Under the pieces are notes generated by a model, which had not been told where the DNA came from, did not search any database, and saw nothing but the letters and a program-made list of their open reading frames with translations. DNA of 64,000 bases from assembly GCA_021323855.1 (NCBI GenBank), contig JAJPKE010000027.1, positions 62,001 to 126,000 on the forward strand, given 5' to 3'. Source of the DNA: Chloroflexota bacterium. GTDB taxonomy: Bacteria; Chloroflexota; Ktedonobacteria; Ktedonobacterales; JADMIN01. Position numbers and translations under genes: made by a program. This document shows, piece after piece, positions 42,636-51,347 of the stretch. Position 1 is the stretch's first letter. Each line of letters starts with the position of its first letter.

Positions 42636-44240
42636 TCACCGTTTGATGCCCTTGATATTGCGGATCGTCACCGTACCCAGCACACAGAAGATGACGAAGA
42701 AGACGAAGAGCAGCGTGTAGCCAAAGCTGGGGTTTCCCAGCGCCACGCCCAACGTCAATAGCCAGCCACCAAAGACGACGGCGAAGACCTGCGGCAGCGT
42801 CAGCCCGATGTTCCAGACGCCCATGTCGCGGGCGAAGGTCGCCTCATTGGGCAAGACATCCGCCACCAGCGCCCAGTCCACCGATACATACGCGCCGAAG
42901 CCCAGCCCAAAGATAAACGCCGCGCCAAGCGCCAGTTGCAGCACGTTGTTCGGCAACAGATATGGCGCCAGCACGAAGGCCGCGCCGACCACCGCCATAA
43001 AGCTGCCGGAGACATAGACCATGCGCTTGCGGCCAACCTTATCCGATGCCCAGCCGGAAATCGCCGTGCTAACCGTCGCGGAGATCGTCAGGAAGATGAT
43101 GAATTCGCTGGTTGCCGCTGCTGGATTGGAGGCGTGGGCGACATCTTTCATGTAGTAGGAGAGGAAGTTCTCGACGATATAGACGCCCATCATCACCAGC
43201 ATGCGTGTCAGCACCACCCAGCTAAAATCGGGATTGCGGCGTGGATGGAAGTGGAATGCGCGTGCTGCGCCATAGCCAGCGATGCAGACGCCGATCACCT
43301 GAAGGATGCTGAGCGAATCTGTGTTCAACGATTGGCCGGGGATAGCATGCAGCAGCAGGATAGCGCCGCCGCAGACCACGATCACCGCCAGGATGGTCAG
43401 CAACAACGTGCGGCTGGTGCCGCGCTCCTCGGCCTGCTGGCGCGCGGATGCTGCATTTGGCTGCCAGGGCGTCTCATGCACAAAAATGACCGTGAGCACC
43501 GCCATCACGACAATCACCACCATCGTGATGACATAGGCCAGCGCAATAGCATGCTGGAAGGCGTCAAATGATTGCGTCCCGTTCTCCAATGCCGTGGTGT
43601 TGAACCCGGTGAGCGCCGGAAAGAGCGCGCCGCAGATCGTGCCAAGCCAGTAGGCCAGTCCCATGATGCCGGAGGCCAGACCGCGTTGCCCCTCCGGAAC
43701 CATATCCGGCAGCAGCGCATGGAACGGTGCGGCGGCGGCGTTGTTGGAGAATTGGGTCAGCATCAGGCCGAGCATCAGCACAATCAGGCTGGGCGGAAAC
43801 GCATTGCCATTGCCACCAGTGATGAAGAGCAGCGGCGCGAAGGCCATCACCGCCAGCCCGACGACATTGAGCAACGTGCCGCCGAGAATATACGGGCGGC
43901 GCCTACCCAGCCGCCCCGGTGTGCGGTCGCTAAGCAGGCCGAAGAAGGGATTGGTGATGAGTGCGACGATCAGGCCGGGGGCAACGACCAGCGCCAGCGC
44001 CAGCCCTTCGTGCGCATTGATCCAGGTGGCGCGGGCCGCGAGCGTCGCGCCGGGAGCCTCACGAAAGAGCAGCCCCACGACCTGGCTGGGCACGATCAAC
44101 AGGGGAAGCGCCGCCCAGTGAAAGTTCAGCGCGAACCAGAAGATGCTGATGGCGACAAGCTGGCCGATGGTGCGCCGGGGTAGCGTTGCGGTTTTGGATG
44201 CTGCCATCTCCGGCAGCCCCGCCGTGGTCTCCAATGACAT
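42636..44240 (-). CDS. MFS transporter of the SLC45/GPH symporter type
   Basis: A 534-residue transporter starting MSLETTAGLPEMAASKTATLPR, with AGAGGAG 9 bases upstream. The loop 2-3 motif GLLSDRTPGRLGRRRPYILGG is the hallmark of SLC45-type and related sugar:cation symporters. About 12 helices are visible, with a large central loop after helix 6 (HETPWQPNAASARQQAEERGTS). A role in disaccharide or glycoside uptake is suggested by the family. Confidence 0.88.
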   Translation of the reverse strand: MSLETTAGLPEMAASKTATLPRRTIGQLVAISIFWFALNFHWAALPLLIVPSQVVGLLFREAPGATLAARATWINAHEGLALALVVAPGLIVALITNPFFGLLSDRTPGRLGRRRPYILGGTLLNVVGLAVMAFAPLLFITGGNGNAFPPSLIVLMLGLMLTQFSNNAAAAPFHALLPDMVPEGQRGLASGIMGLAYWLGTICGALFPALTGFNTTALENGTQSFDAFQHAIALAYVITMVVIVVMAVLTVIFVHETPWQPNAASARQQAEERGTSRTLLLTILAVIVVCGGAILLLHAIPGQSLNTDSLSILQVIGVCIAGYGAARAFHFHPRRNPDFSWVVLTRMLVMMGVYIVENFLSYYMKDVAHASNPAAATSEFIIFLTISATVSTAISGWASDKVGRKRMVYVSGSFMAVVGAAFVLAPYLLPNNVLQLALGAAFIFGLGFGAYVSVDWALVADVLPNEATFARDMGVWNIGLTLPQVFAVVFGGWLLTLGVALGNPSFGYTLLFVFFVIFCVLGTVTIRNIKGIKR

Positions 44241-44473
44241 AGGGCACGCTCCTCTCGCTGGAAATGCGTGTATCGTCGGTCGAAGCCTGTGACAATGAGA
44301 CATGAGACGGGTGGGCGAAATAGTATCAAGTGCATCGCCCATTTCCGCTCAGAAGCAGTCTACCCAAACCGCAGCGGACTGGCAACGGACAACCCATAGA
44401 ATGATTCGTATAACTTCCCGTATAATTGGCCCCTCCACGAGCAACGCCTGCTAGGGCGGCTCACGCAGGTCGC

Positions 44474-45016
44474 TCAGATGTCGAAGAAGTCGGTTAGCTC
44501 CGGGTAGCGCCCAAGCACATCATCCTTGTAGTTTTCCGGCACCGGCAGGAATGTCCCCTCAGCCGTGGCGATCAGCGTTCCCGGCTCATCCGCCAGCCGT
44601 ATCTCACCGGCGGCGGTGATGGCACGCGCCCGCGAAGCGATGGTGCGCCCGCTGACCCGCAGCTTGCGGCCCAGCGGCGCGACGCTGCGATAGCGTACTT
44701 CCAGCCGCCCGGTCATCATCCAGCGCCCCTCAACGGTAGCTGTGCGGCTTAGCGTCTCGTCTAGCACCGTCGCCAGGATGCCGCCATGCACCACGCCAGG
44801 AAACCCCTGAAAGGCGAGTTCAGGCGTGAACTCGCTGACGATGCTGTCGCCCTCGCTCCAAAACACCAGGTGTAGCCCCGATGGATTCTGCGCGCCACAG
44901 GCGAAGCAGCGCTGATAGGCGCTGGTATCGTTCAGCCGGTCTTTTTCCGGCTGCTGGTCATGCTGTTCGTGCTGATTGCGCTGGCTCTGCTGTTCTTCTT
45001 GCCCTTCGGTCGCCAT
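44474..45016 (-). CDS. PaaI-type hotdog thioesterase
   Basis: A 180-residue hotdog-fold protein. FPGVVHGGILATVLDETLSRTA holds the HGG/ATxxDE signature of PaaI thioesterases, preceded by CFACGAQNPSGLHLVFWSEGDSIVSEF. The first 35 residues are Gln/Glu-rich. AGGAG lies 10 bases before the ATG of MATEGQEEQ, so this start is used rather than the ATG 24 bases upstream. The CxxC near residue 37 is common in this subfamily. It likely hydrolyses an acyl-CoA. Confidence 0.88.
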   Translation of the reverse strand: MATEGQEEQQSQRNQHEQHDQQPEKDRLNDTSAYQRCFACGAQNPSGLHLVFWSEGDSIVSEFTPELAFQGFPGVVHGGILATVLDETLSRTATVEGRWMMTGRLEVRYRSVAPLGRKLRVSGRTIASRARAITAAGEIRLADEPGTLIATAEGTFLPVPENYKDDVLGRYPELTDFFDI

Positions 45017-45112
45017 GAACACTGCGCTCCTGCTCTCCATTATGCTACCTACAAAACATCTATCGTTTCAGGCATTATACAGGAGCGCGTGAGGACAGCA
45101 CAGCAGGAACAC

Positions 45113-45451
45113 TTATGAAGTTGGCAGGTGATCGGGGTCGAGCGCCTCAGCCATCGGCGGCATGTAGGGCGGACGCGGGCGCCGTGGCTCGCGCACACCG
45201 CTGCCATCGCCGGAGCCGCGCCTGCCGCCAGGACCGCGCGGGCGCAACCACGGTGGCGGAGGAGGTGAAGTGACGACTCGCGTGGGTACGAGGCCCAGCA
45301 GGATAAAGAAGATGATTGCCAGCAAGAGAAAGACAACAATCGCCAGCGCCGTGATGCCAAGCCGCGCGAGTGCTGCTGTCACCAATGCGCTCAAGAGCAA
45401 CGCCGCCAACAACGGAAAGATGATGCGGTATCGTGGCCTTCGCCTGTACAT
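45113..45451 (-). CDS. Small membrane protein with proline/arginine-rich tail
   Basis: A 112-residue protein starting MYRRRPRYRIIF; AAGGAG is 9 bases upstream. Two hydrophobic helices (PLLAALLLSALVTAALARL and ALAIVVFLLLAIIFFILLGLV) precede a Pro/Arg-rich tail of about 60 residues (PPPPPWLRPRGPGGRRG...). No family is recognised. It lies between the thioesterase and a repeat-bearing gap. Confidence 0.6.
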   Translation of the reverse strand: MYRRRPRYRIIFPLLAALLLSALVTAALARLGITALAIVVFLLLAIIFFILLGLVPTRVVTSPPPPPWLRPRGPGGRRGSGDGSGVREPRRPRPPYMPPMAEALDPDHLPTS

Positions 45452-45603
45452 GACATCCGCTCCTTGCGCCAGATTGTGCGTTGCCGGCGCCTGGCAACAT
45501 TTGCAGCAATTGCTCAGTTGATAGACACACCTCACATCATCGTTAGATGCCTCATGCTATCACACGAGTGGTGCATGAAGCTGGATATCTTGATAGTTGG
45601 TAG

Positions 45604-45655
45604 CGCAGACATTCTTGTCTGCGTCAGTTATGGCTGGCAGACAGGAATGTCTGCC
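45604..45655. repeat. Two copies of the GGCAGACA palindromic intergenic repeat
   Basis: CGCAGACATTCTTGTCTGCG at 45604-45623 and GGCAGACAGGAATGTCTGCC at 45636-45655, separated by 12 bases, lie at the end of the EamA-like gene. Confidence 0.85.
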
Positions 45656-45667
45656 CCACCGCAGCGA

Positions 45668-45994
45668 CTACCCAACAGTGAGCAGCGCAATGGCGATGAC
45701 GCCCAGTAGCAAGCCGAGGAACTGAAACCGACTGACTTTTTCCTGGTAGATGATGAGGCCGATGGCGACCGCGCCAATGGCCGATAGCACCGAGAAGAGG
45801 ATAGCGCCCTTGCTCAGTTCGATGCCGAGCCGCAGGCTCACGAGCCAGGCGACATTCGCCAAGATGAACCCCAGGATGGCGGTCACGGCGAAGACCCATT
45901 TACCGCTCAGTGCAAATTGTTTTGCCAGCACATCAGCGATCAACTCGAAGGCAACCAGCGCCAGAATGAAGAACGCCCACTTTGGGGGCCGCAT
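45668..45994 (-). CDS. Four-helix EamA/SMR-like membrane protein
   Basis: A 108-residue membrane protein with four hydrophobic helices (WAFFILALVAFELIADVLA, FAVTAILGFILANVAWLVSL, GAILFSVLSAIGAVAIGLII, FLGLLLGVIAIALLTV) in the layout of a half-EamA or SMR transporter; the conserved acidic residue in helix 1 is at E17. Such half-transporters dimerise to move small cations or metabolites. A pair partner is not seen next to it. Confidence 0.8.
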   Translation of the reverse strand: MRPPKWAFFILALVAFELIADVLAKQFALSGKWVFAVTAILGFILANVAWLVSLRLGIELSKGAILFSVLSAIGAVAIGLIIYQEKVSRFQFLGLLLGVIAIALLTVG

Positions 45995-46043
45995 ACAACA
46001 TACACCTTTCGCTTAGGTTTCTCATCGCTCTATCGCGCATTAG

Positions 46044-46826
46044 TCAATGTGATGATGGCTCATCATTGTGTGGCGGTTCTGTCACCAGGGTCACGGCATC
46101 TGGCACAGTGCGAGTCGCTGCACGTAGCCGCTCCGCCAGCGCATTGCGATAGTGGTAGAGCGCCTGATAGTCCGGCTGCGACTCCACAAACGCGCGATAG
46201 GCTTGCTGTAATGGATCAGCGGCGGATGGCTCCGCAGGTGTCGCGGGCTGTTCCGCAACCGCTTCAGCCTGTTGTGCCTGCTCTGCTGCCTCGGCCAGCG
46301 TCGCGGCGTTCTCAATGGCTGAGATGGCGTCGTCGAGCGATTGTAAGACGCGCTTCATGTGCGCCTCAGTGGCTGTGGTCATCGTGGTCATGGGAGAAAC
46401 CCTCGCGCTCGGAACTGCCTCAGCAGTGACCTGTGCGCCGCCGCCACGCTCGCGGTTGCGACGTTCAACTTTGGCGATGGCTCCGGTGAGCGCCGCTTCA
46501 GCATCTATTGCCAGGCTATTCGCCAGCACCAGCAAGGTATAGAGGATATCGCCAAGCTCCTCGCCTGCCGCAACCGTTGCCTCGCCATCTTTCTTGAGCT
46601 TCGGCCCATAGCCCAGATTAACGACGCGCGCCAGTTCGCCGCACTCCTCAAAGAGCCGCGCCAGATTGGCAAGCGGCGGCCAGTAGCCGCCAGCGGCGCG
46701 AATTGTCGCATCCACCCCATACTGCGCGCCGGCGACGGTCAATGGATTCGTGAATGCCGGTGTATCATGCCGGTCGCCGTCATTATTGCCGCTGCCACTG
46801 CTATCGTTATCGTTATCGCTCTGCAT
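46044..46826 (-). CDS. MazG-like nucleotide pyrophosphohydrolase domain protein
   Basis: A protein of about 260 residues whose first half carries a MazG domain: LARLFEECGELARVVN (EExxE) and EELGDILYTLLVLANSLAIDAEAAL (ExxD), the four-helix Mg-binding set. The C-terminal half (QSLDDAISAIENAATLAEAAEQAQQ... to the end) is helical and Ala/Glu-rich and not part of the enzyme. The ATG used (MQSDNDND) has GGAGG 8 bases upstream; a longer form starting 93 bases earlier lacks one. MazG proteins hydrolyse abnormal NTPs to NMPs. Confidence 0.8.
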   Translation of the reverse strand: MQSDNDNDSSGSGNNDGDRHDTPAFTNPLTVAGAQYGVDATIRAAGGYWPPLANLARLFEECGELARVVNLGYGPKLKKDGEATVAAGEELGDILYTLLVLANSLAIDAEAALTGAIAKVERRNRERGGGAQVTAEAVPSARVSPMTTMTTATEAHMKRVLQSLDDAISAIENAATLAEAAEQAQQAEAVAEQPATPAEPSAADPLQQAYRAFVESQPDYQALYHYRNALAERLRAATRTVPDAVTLVTEPPHNDEPSSH

Positions 46827-47001
46827 GCGTATTGCCTCCGCTGCCTTCTTCTTGATTGTAGCGCCAGCCGGTACAGATGTCGTCGCCATGTGATTGACAG
46901 ACGGTTGAGATTTTGCCATTCACAGTGGTGAACCATCATGACCGCAGTGATGAAAATCAATTGTTACGCATACAAAGGATATACGGCGAGTACCGTAGGC
47001 A

Positions 47002-48237
47002 TTATGGCAGCGCGATACGCAACGCCAGCACGTCGCCTGCGTCTTCCCCCAGCGTTTTTGCCGATTCAGCCATCTCTATTGGCGCAATTGGCGCAATTGG
47101 CGCAATCCACTGCACCAATCCGTCACGCGCCAATCCCTCCACGAGTGTGCGCAACCATGCCACTTGCGCTGGATCGTCCAGCGCGAAGTCCGCGCGTATA
47201 CGCAGCCCAACTTCCGCCAGCGGCAGCGATTCCCCCGGTTCTAGCGCACGCAGCGCACCCACCACGCGGCCACGGAAATAGCGCGAACTCTGCTCAAACG
47301 GTTCGCTCTTTTTGCCGTTTTTTCCAGTCTTGCAAGTTTTGCCTTGGCTTCGACGTTTATTCCCATTACTCGCGTTTCCACCGCCGGCATCATAGCCCGC
47401 AGGTGTTTCAGCGACGCGGCGTTGCTGTTCCATGTCGCCCTCGTCCTCCTGCTCAGCCGCGCGTTCGTCGCGGATACGCGCCAACGCTTCGCCGGAGGGG
47501 AAGAGTGTCAACTGCGCGGTCTCGGCAAAGGCGGCGCACTCGCTTGCCAGCGGGCAACGCTCGCAGAGGGGGCGGCGGCTGACACAGATCGTGGCGCCCA
47601 GGTCCATCAATGCCTGCTGCCAGTCATAAGCCTGCTGCACCGGCAGCGCCCATTCGGCCAGCGTCAAGGTTTCTCTCGCCGCACGCTCGCCGGAGGGCCA
47701 TCGCAGCGGTTCGATGCCACGAAAGACGCGCCAGAGGACGCGCCGGATGTTGGTATCCACCGTGGCGACTGGCAACTCAAAGGCGAAACAGGCGACAGCT
47801 CCGGCGGTGTAGCGACCGATGCCCTTCAGCGCCAGCAGGCCATCGAGCGTTGCCGGCAGCGAACCACCGTAGGCGCTGACGGCCTGACGCGCAATTTCTT
47901 GCAGGCGGACGGCGCGCATATTATAGCCCAGGCCGGCCCAGGCTTTGATGACATCGGCGGTCGGCGCAGCGGCGAGCGCGGCGAGGGATGGAAATTGCGC
48001 TAGAAACGCGATATACTTCGGGAGAACACGTTCCACCTGTGTTTGTTGCAGCATCATCTCCGAGACGAGAACAGCATAGGGGTCATGTGTGTGGCGCCAG
48101 GGCAAATGACGACGCCCTTCTATCGCATACCAGGCGAGCAATTGTGTATGGACGCGCAATCGCCTTTCTGCGTTTGGCGCCGCATCTGGATCAGGCGCGT
48201 GCGCATTCGCCGTCTCTTGTGAATCTTGTATGGACAT
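47002..48237 (-). CDS. mutY: A/G-specific adenine glycosylase, without Nudix-type C-terminal domain
   Basis: A 411-residue base excision enzyme (start MSIQDSQETANAHA; earlier ATGs add up to 35 residues with no strong ribosome site). Catalytic Glu60 in PYAVLVSEMMLQQTQVERV, helix-hairpin-helix LKGIGRYTAGAVACFAF at 138-154, catalytic Asp161 in VDTNIRRVLWRVF, and the 4Fe-4S ligands C218, C225, C228 and C234. It removes adenine opposite 8-oxoguanine. The usual Nudix domain is replaced by a linker (residues about 245-340, Lys/Gly-rich) and a winged-helix-like end, YFRGRVVGALRALEPGESLPLAEVGLRIR. Confidence 0.93.
   Translation of the reverse strand: MSIQDSQETANAHAPDPDAAPNAERRLRVHTQLLAWYAIEGRRHLPWRHTHDPYAVLVSEMMLQQTQVERVLPKYIAFLAQFPSLAALAAAPTADVIKAWAGLGYNMRAVRLQEIARQAVSAYGGSLPATLDGLLALKGIGRYTAGAVACFAFELPVATVDTNIRRVLWRVFRGIEPLRWPSGERAARETLTLAEWALPVQQAYDWQQALMDLGATICVSRRPLCERCPLASECAAFAETAQLTLFPSGEALARIRDERAAEQEDEGDMEQQRRVAETPAGYDAGGGNASNGNKRRSQGKTCKTGKNGKKSEPFEQSSRYFRGRVVGALRALEPGESLPLAEVGLRIRADFALDDPAQVAWLRTLVEGLARDGLVQWIAPIAPIAPIEMAESAKTLGEDAGDVLALRIALP
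47078..47104. repeat. Three tandem 9-base units within mutY
   Basis: ATTGGCGCA repeated three times, read on the minus strand as Ala-Pro-Ile triplets near the C-terminus of MutY (WIAPIAPIAPIE). Coding slippage here would add or remove Ala-Pro-Ile units. Confidence 0.85.
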
Positions 48238-48441
48238 CTCTACGACGTTTCGTGCAAGGTGGATTTCTTGGTCCATTGTATCATCAAGGGAACGCGAGCA
48301 TCGCGTATTGCGTACTCTCTCGGCATAGCAACTGCGAAACACGTAGGATAGTAACGACCCAGGCCAACCCAGGCTAATCCGGGCTAATCCAGGTGTGCCA
48401 CATGAACGATCTTTCTACCACTCGATAAGGCGGGTATCAGC

Positions 48442-50154
48442 ATGACTCCTTATCCTCTGCCGTCGCAGCCACCAACCCACCTGGATGCGAATACCAGCGC
48501 CAATGCCATCGCCAGGGCCTCCGTGTCCTCTGCCTCGCACCCCGCGCCGCTCTCTGAAGCGCCTGAGCAGGAGACGCACCAGCTTTTTAACCAGATGATC
48601 GAATACGCTCCCGTCGGCATGTTTGTGCTGAATGTCGAAACCCAGCGCATCAGGGTCGGCAACCGGGTGGTGCGTGACCTCTATGAACACTACACCGGTC
48701 GCCCTGCCTCCGACCTCTATGGAGATCAGAGTACTATCTTGTTGCCCTGGTTCGCTCGACATGGACTGCTGGACCAGTTACAGCAGGTGGCGCTCAGCGG
48801 GACACCGTTGCTGGCGCAGACGTTGGAATTGAACGATTCAACCGGAACGCCAGCGATGTGGTGGAGCTATGACATCGTGCCGCTGGGCGAAACGGAACAG
48901 CCAGTGACCGAGGTATTGGTCACGCTACGCGACCGCACCGCGCAGGTGCGCGAACGGAAGCGCGCAGAGGCCGCCATCTTCTCGGCGCAGCTTCGCACCG
49001 AACTATTTGAGACGATCATCGAACAGATTGCCGAAGCCGTGATCGTGCGCGACCGCGCTGGCAAGCTGGTGGTCTACAATCGTGAGGCGTTGTCGTTCGC
49101 GCGCAATCGCTCGGCGGTTGAACGTGGACGCGCGCATGGGGTACGGGTCACGCCAGAGTGGGACATGTTGAACGAGGATGGCAAACCGCTGCCCAGGCCA
49201 GAATTGCCTGAGTGGCGTGTCATGTTGACCGGAGCGCCATTGTTCAACGACGATCTGCTTGTGCGCCGGGAAAACGGACAGATGATGCCCGTGCTGGTCC
49301 ATGCGACACCGCTGCGTGACGAAGTGGGCGCAATCAGCGGCGCAGTCATCGCCTTTCAAGATATCAGCGTGGTCAAGGAAGAAGAGCGCCTGAAGGATGA
49401 AATGACCACGGTTGCTGGTCACGAACTGCGCCAGCCGATTACGATCATCCAGGGGCAGGCGCAGATGCTCAAGCGCCACCTGCTACGGTTGGCCGGCAGC
49501 GAGAATCTGCCCATCAATCCAGAGACGCTGAACAAGCTGGCGGATAGCGTAGAATCGCAGACGACGCGGCTCAATATGCTGGTGTCTGATCTGCTCGATA
49601 TGTCGCGCATTCAGGCGGGCCAGTTACAATTGAATTCCGCACGCATGGCGCTCGTGCCGCTGGTGACGCGCCTGGTGGAGCTTCAGCGGGAAGCGACCAA
49701 CGACCACCAGATCGTCCTCGACGATACTGTGCCATCGTCATATGGCAACTTGGAAGGTCTCTGGGATGCGAGCCGCGTTGAGCAGATCCTGGCGAATTTG
49801 CTGAACAACGCCGTGAAGTACAGTCCGGCGGGCGGCGAGATTCGCGTGACCCTTGGGGTGTTGTCGCGTGGCACGAACATCGGCATCAGAGAACGTGGAC
49901 GCGGACGCAGGCGCCTGCCCGCCGACTTCGCGCATGTTGCCATCAAAGACGAGGGCATTGGCATTCCAGCGGATGCCTTGCAGCACGTATTTGAGCGGTT
50001 CTATCGCGCCCGCAACACCGGTGGCATCCAGGGCACTGGACTCGGCCTCTACATCTGCCAGCAACTTGCCCTGGCGCACCAGGGCGCGCTCTGGGTGGAG
50101 TCGCGCGGCATCAGCCACGGCAGCACGTTTCACCTGGCGCTGCCGCTGGGATAA
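48442..50154 (+). CDS. PAS domain sensor histidine kinase
   Basis: A 570-residue soluble kinase. A first PAS-like domain (about 46-165: FNQMIEYAPVGMFVLNVETQR) and a second (about 188-312: TIIEQIAEAVIVRDRAGKLVVYN, then ISGAVIAFQDISVVKEEERLK) precede the transmitter. Phosphoacceptor His327 is in MTTVAGHELRQPITIIQG; N box ILANLLNNAVKYSP, G1 IKDEGIGIP, F FERFYRA, G2 GTGLGLYICQQLA complete the HATPase. No membrane helices, so it senses an internal signal. No response regulator is adjacent; the nearest is at 54716. Start from ATG with AAGG upstream. Confidence 0.93.
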   Translation: MTPYPLPSQPPTHLDANTSANAIARASVSSASHPAPLSEAPEQETHQLFNQMIEYAPVGMFVLNVETQRIRVGNRVVRDLYEHYTGRPASDLYGDQSTILLPWFARHGLLDQLQQVALSGTPLLAQTLELNDSTGTPAMWWSYDIVPLGETEQPVTEVLVTLRDRTAQVRERKRAEAAIFSAQLRTELFETIIEQIAEAVIVRDRAGKLVVYNREALSFARNRSAVERGRAHGVRVTPEWDMLNEDGKPLPRPELPEWRVMLTGAPLFNDDLLVRRENGQMMPVLVHATPLRDEVGAISGAVIAFQDISVVKEEERLKDEMTTVAGHELRQPITIIQGQAQMLKRHLLRLAGSENLPINPETLNKLADSVESQTTRLNMLVSDLLDMSRIQAGQLQLNSARMALVPLVTRLVELQREATNDHQIVLDDTVPSSYGNLEGLWDASRVEQILANLLNNAVKYSPAGGEIRVTLGVLSRGTNIGIRERGRGRRRLPADFAHVAIKDEGIGIPADALQHVFERFYRARNTGGIQGTGLGLYICQQLALAHQGALWVESRGISHGSTFHLALPLG

Positions 50155-50240
50155 TCCCAGCCCTTGACACTACCCATCGCCGCGTGCTATTGAACCTATG
50201 ACTGTATTGCACAAACGAAGAGATTCCCACCGCAACGGGA

Positions 50241-50321
<81 letters not shown>

Positions 50322-50392
50322 AGCAGCCCGACGTGCCAGACTAGCCGGATGGCGAGACAAACTATTTTCTGGTACGGCGTTCTGCCCATAAG

Positions 50393-50428
50393 GGACGCTG
50401 GCATCGAGCCGGCGTCCTTTTTGTTTTG
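50393..50428 (+). terminator. Riboswitch-controlled terminator
   Basis: GGACGCTGGC, a 5-base loop and GCCGGCGTCC form a strong stem, followed by TTTTTGTTTT. It lies 72 bases after the aptamer and 50 bases before the importer ATPase start, the layout of a terminator-type TPP expression platform. Confidence 0.85.
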
Positions 50429-50471
50429 CCCGTTTCGCGCGGTCGCCGGGATTTGGAGGGACGGTGACGAC

Positions 50472-51347
50472 ATGATGGAAGCGCAGACCGCCAGGATGCA
50501 GATACCCGAACCGCAAGATGTCACCACCGGCGCCACACCATTGCTGGATGTGCGCGGCGTCTCGATGCGCTACCACGCCAGCGGCGGCGCCATGTTGACG
50601 GCGCTGGCAGACGTGAACCTTACAGTGGCGGCAGGTGAGTTTGTGGCGCTGGTAGGGCCGAGCGGCTGTGGCAAAAGCACGCTGCTGGCGCTGGTTGCCG
50701 GCCTGGAAGAGCCAGCGGCGGGAACGATTGCGCTGCATGGTGATGCTGGCGCGCGGCGGCTGGGCCGCGCTGGTTATATGCCGCAGCGTGATCTGCTCTT
50801 ACCCTGGCGGCGTGCGCTCGACAACGCCACGGCGGGATTGGAGGCACAGGGCGTTTCGCGGCGCGTAGCGCGCCAGCGTGCCCACGCCATCTTCGCGGAC
50901 TTCGGGTTGGATGGCTTCGAGCGCGCCTATCCTTCCACGCTCAGCGGTGGTATGCGCCAGCGCGTCGCTTTTGCGCGCACTGTGCTGGCTGGCGGTGACC
51001 TGCTGCTACTTGATGAACCCTTTGGCGCGTTAGACGCTCTCACCCGTGCCGGATTGCAACGCTGGCTGCTGGATGTATGGGAGCGGCTGAAGATGTCCTG
51101 CCTGCTCGTCACACATGATGTGGAAGAGGCGCTGCTGCTGGCCGACCGTATTTATGTGCTATCGCCGCGTCCGGGGCATGTGCAGCTAGAGCGGCGCGTG
51201 CCATTGGCGCGGCCACGCCAGCCGGAGATGCTGGCGCAGCCAGACATCCTGGCGCTGAAGGCTGAACTGCTGGCGGCGCTGTCCGAAGGCATGGAGGTGA
51301 ACGGCACGCCAATGGTAGCGGATAGGCGAATGGAGGCAGCGCAATGA
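50472..51347 (+). CDS. ABC transporter ATPase for a thiamine pyrimidine precursor
   Basis: A 291-residue nitrate/sulfonate/taurine-type ABC ATPase. Walker A GPSGCGKST 62-70, Q-loop in MPQRDLLLPWRRALDN, signature LSGGMRQRV 158-166, Walker B LLLLDEP 177-183, switch His in LLVTHDVEEALLLADRI. The two-Met start lies about 12 bases after GGAGG. The upstream frame extends into the riboswitch leader and is not translated. It forms an operon with permease and binding protein (4-base overlap) below a TPP riboswitch, so the cargo is probably the hydroxymethylpyrimidine or its precursor. Confidence 0.93.
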   Translation: MMEAQTARMQIPEPQDVTTGATPLLDVRGVSMRYHASGGAMLTALADVNLTVAAGEFVALVGPSGCGKSTLLALVAGLEEPAAGTIALHGDAGARRLGRAGYMPQRDLLLPWRRALDNATAGLEAQGVSRRVARQRAHAIFADFGLDGFERAYPSTLSGGMRQRVAFARTVLAGGDLLLLDEPFGALDALTRAGLQRWLLDVWERLKMSCLLVTHDVEEALLLADRIYVLSPRPGHVQLERRVPLARPRQPEMLAQPDILALKAELLAALSEGMEVNGTPMVADRRMEAAQ

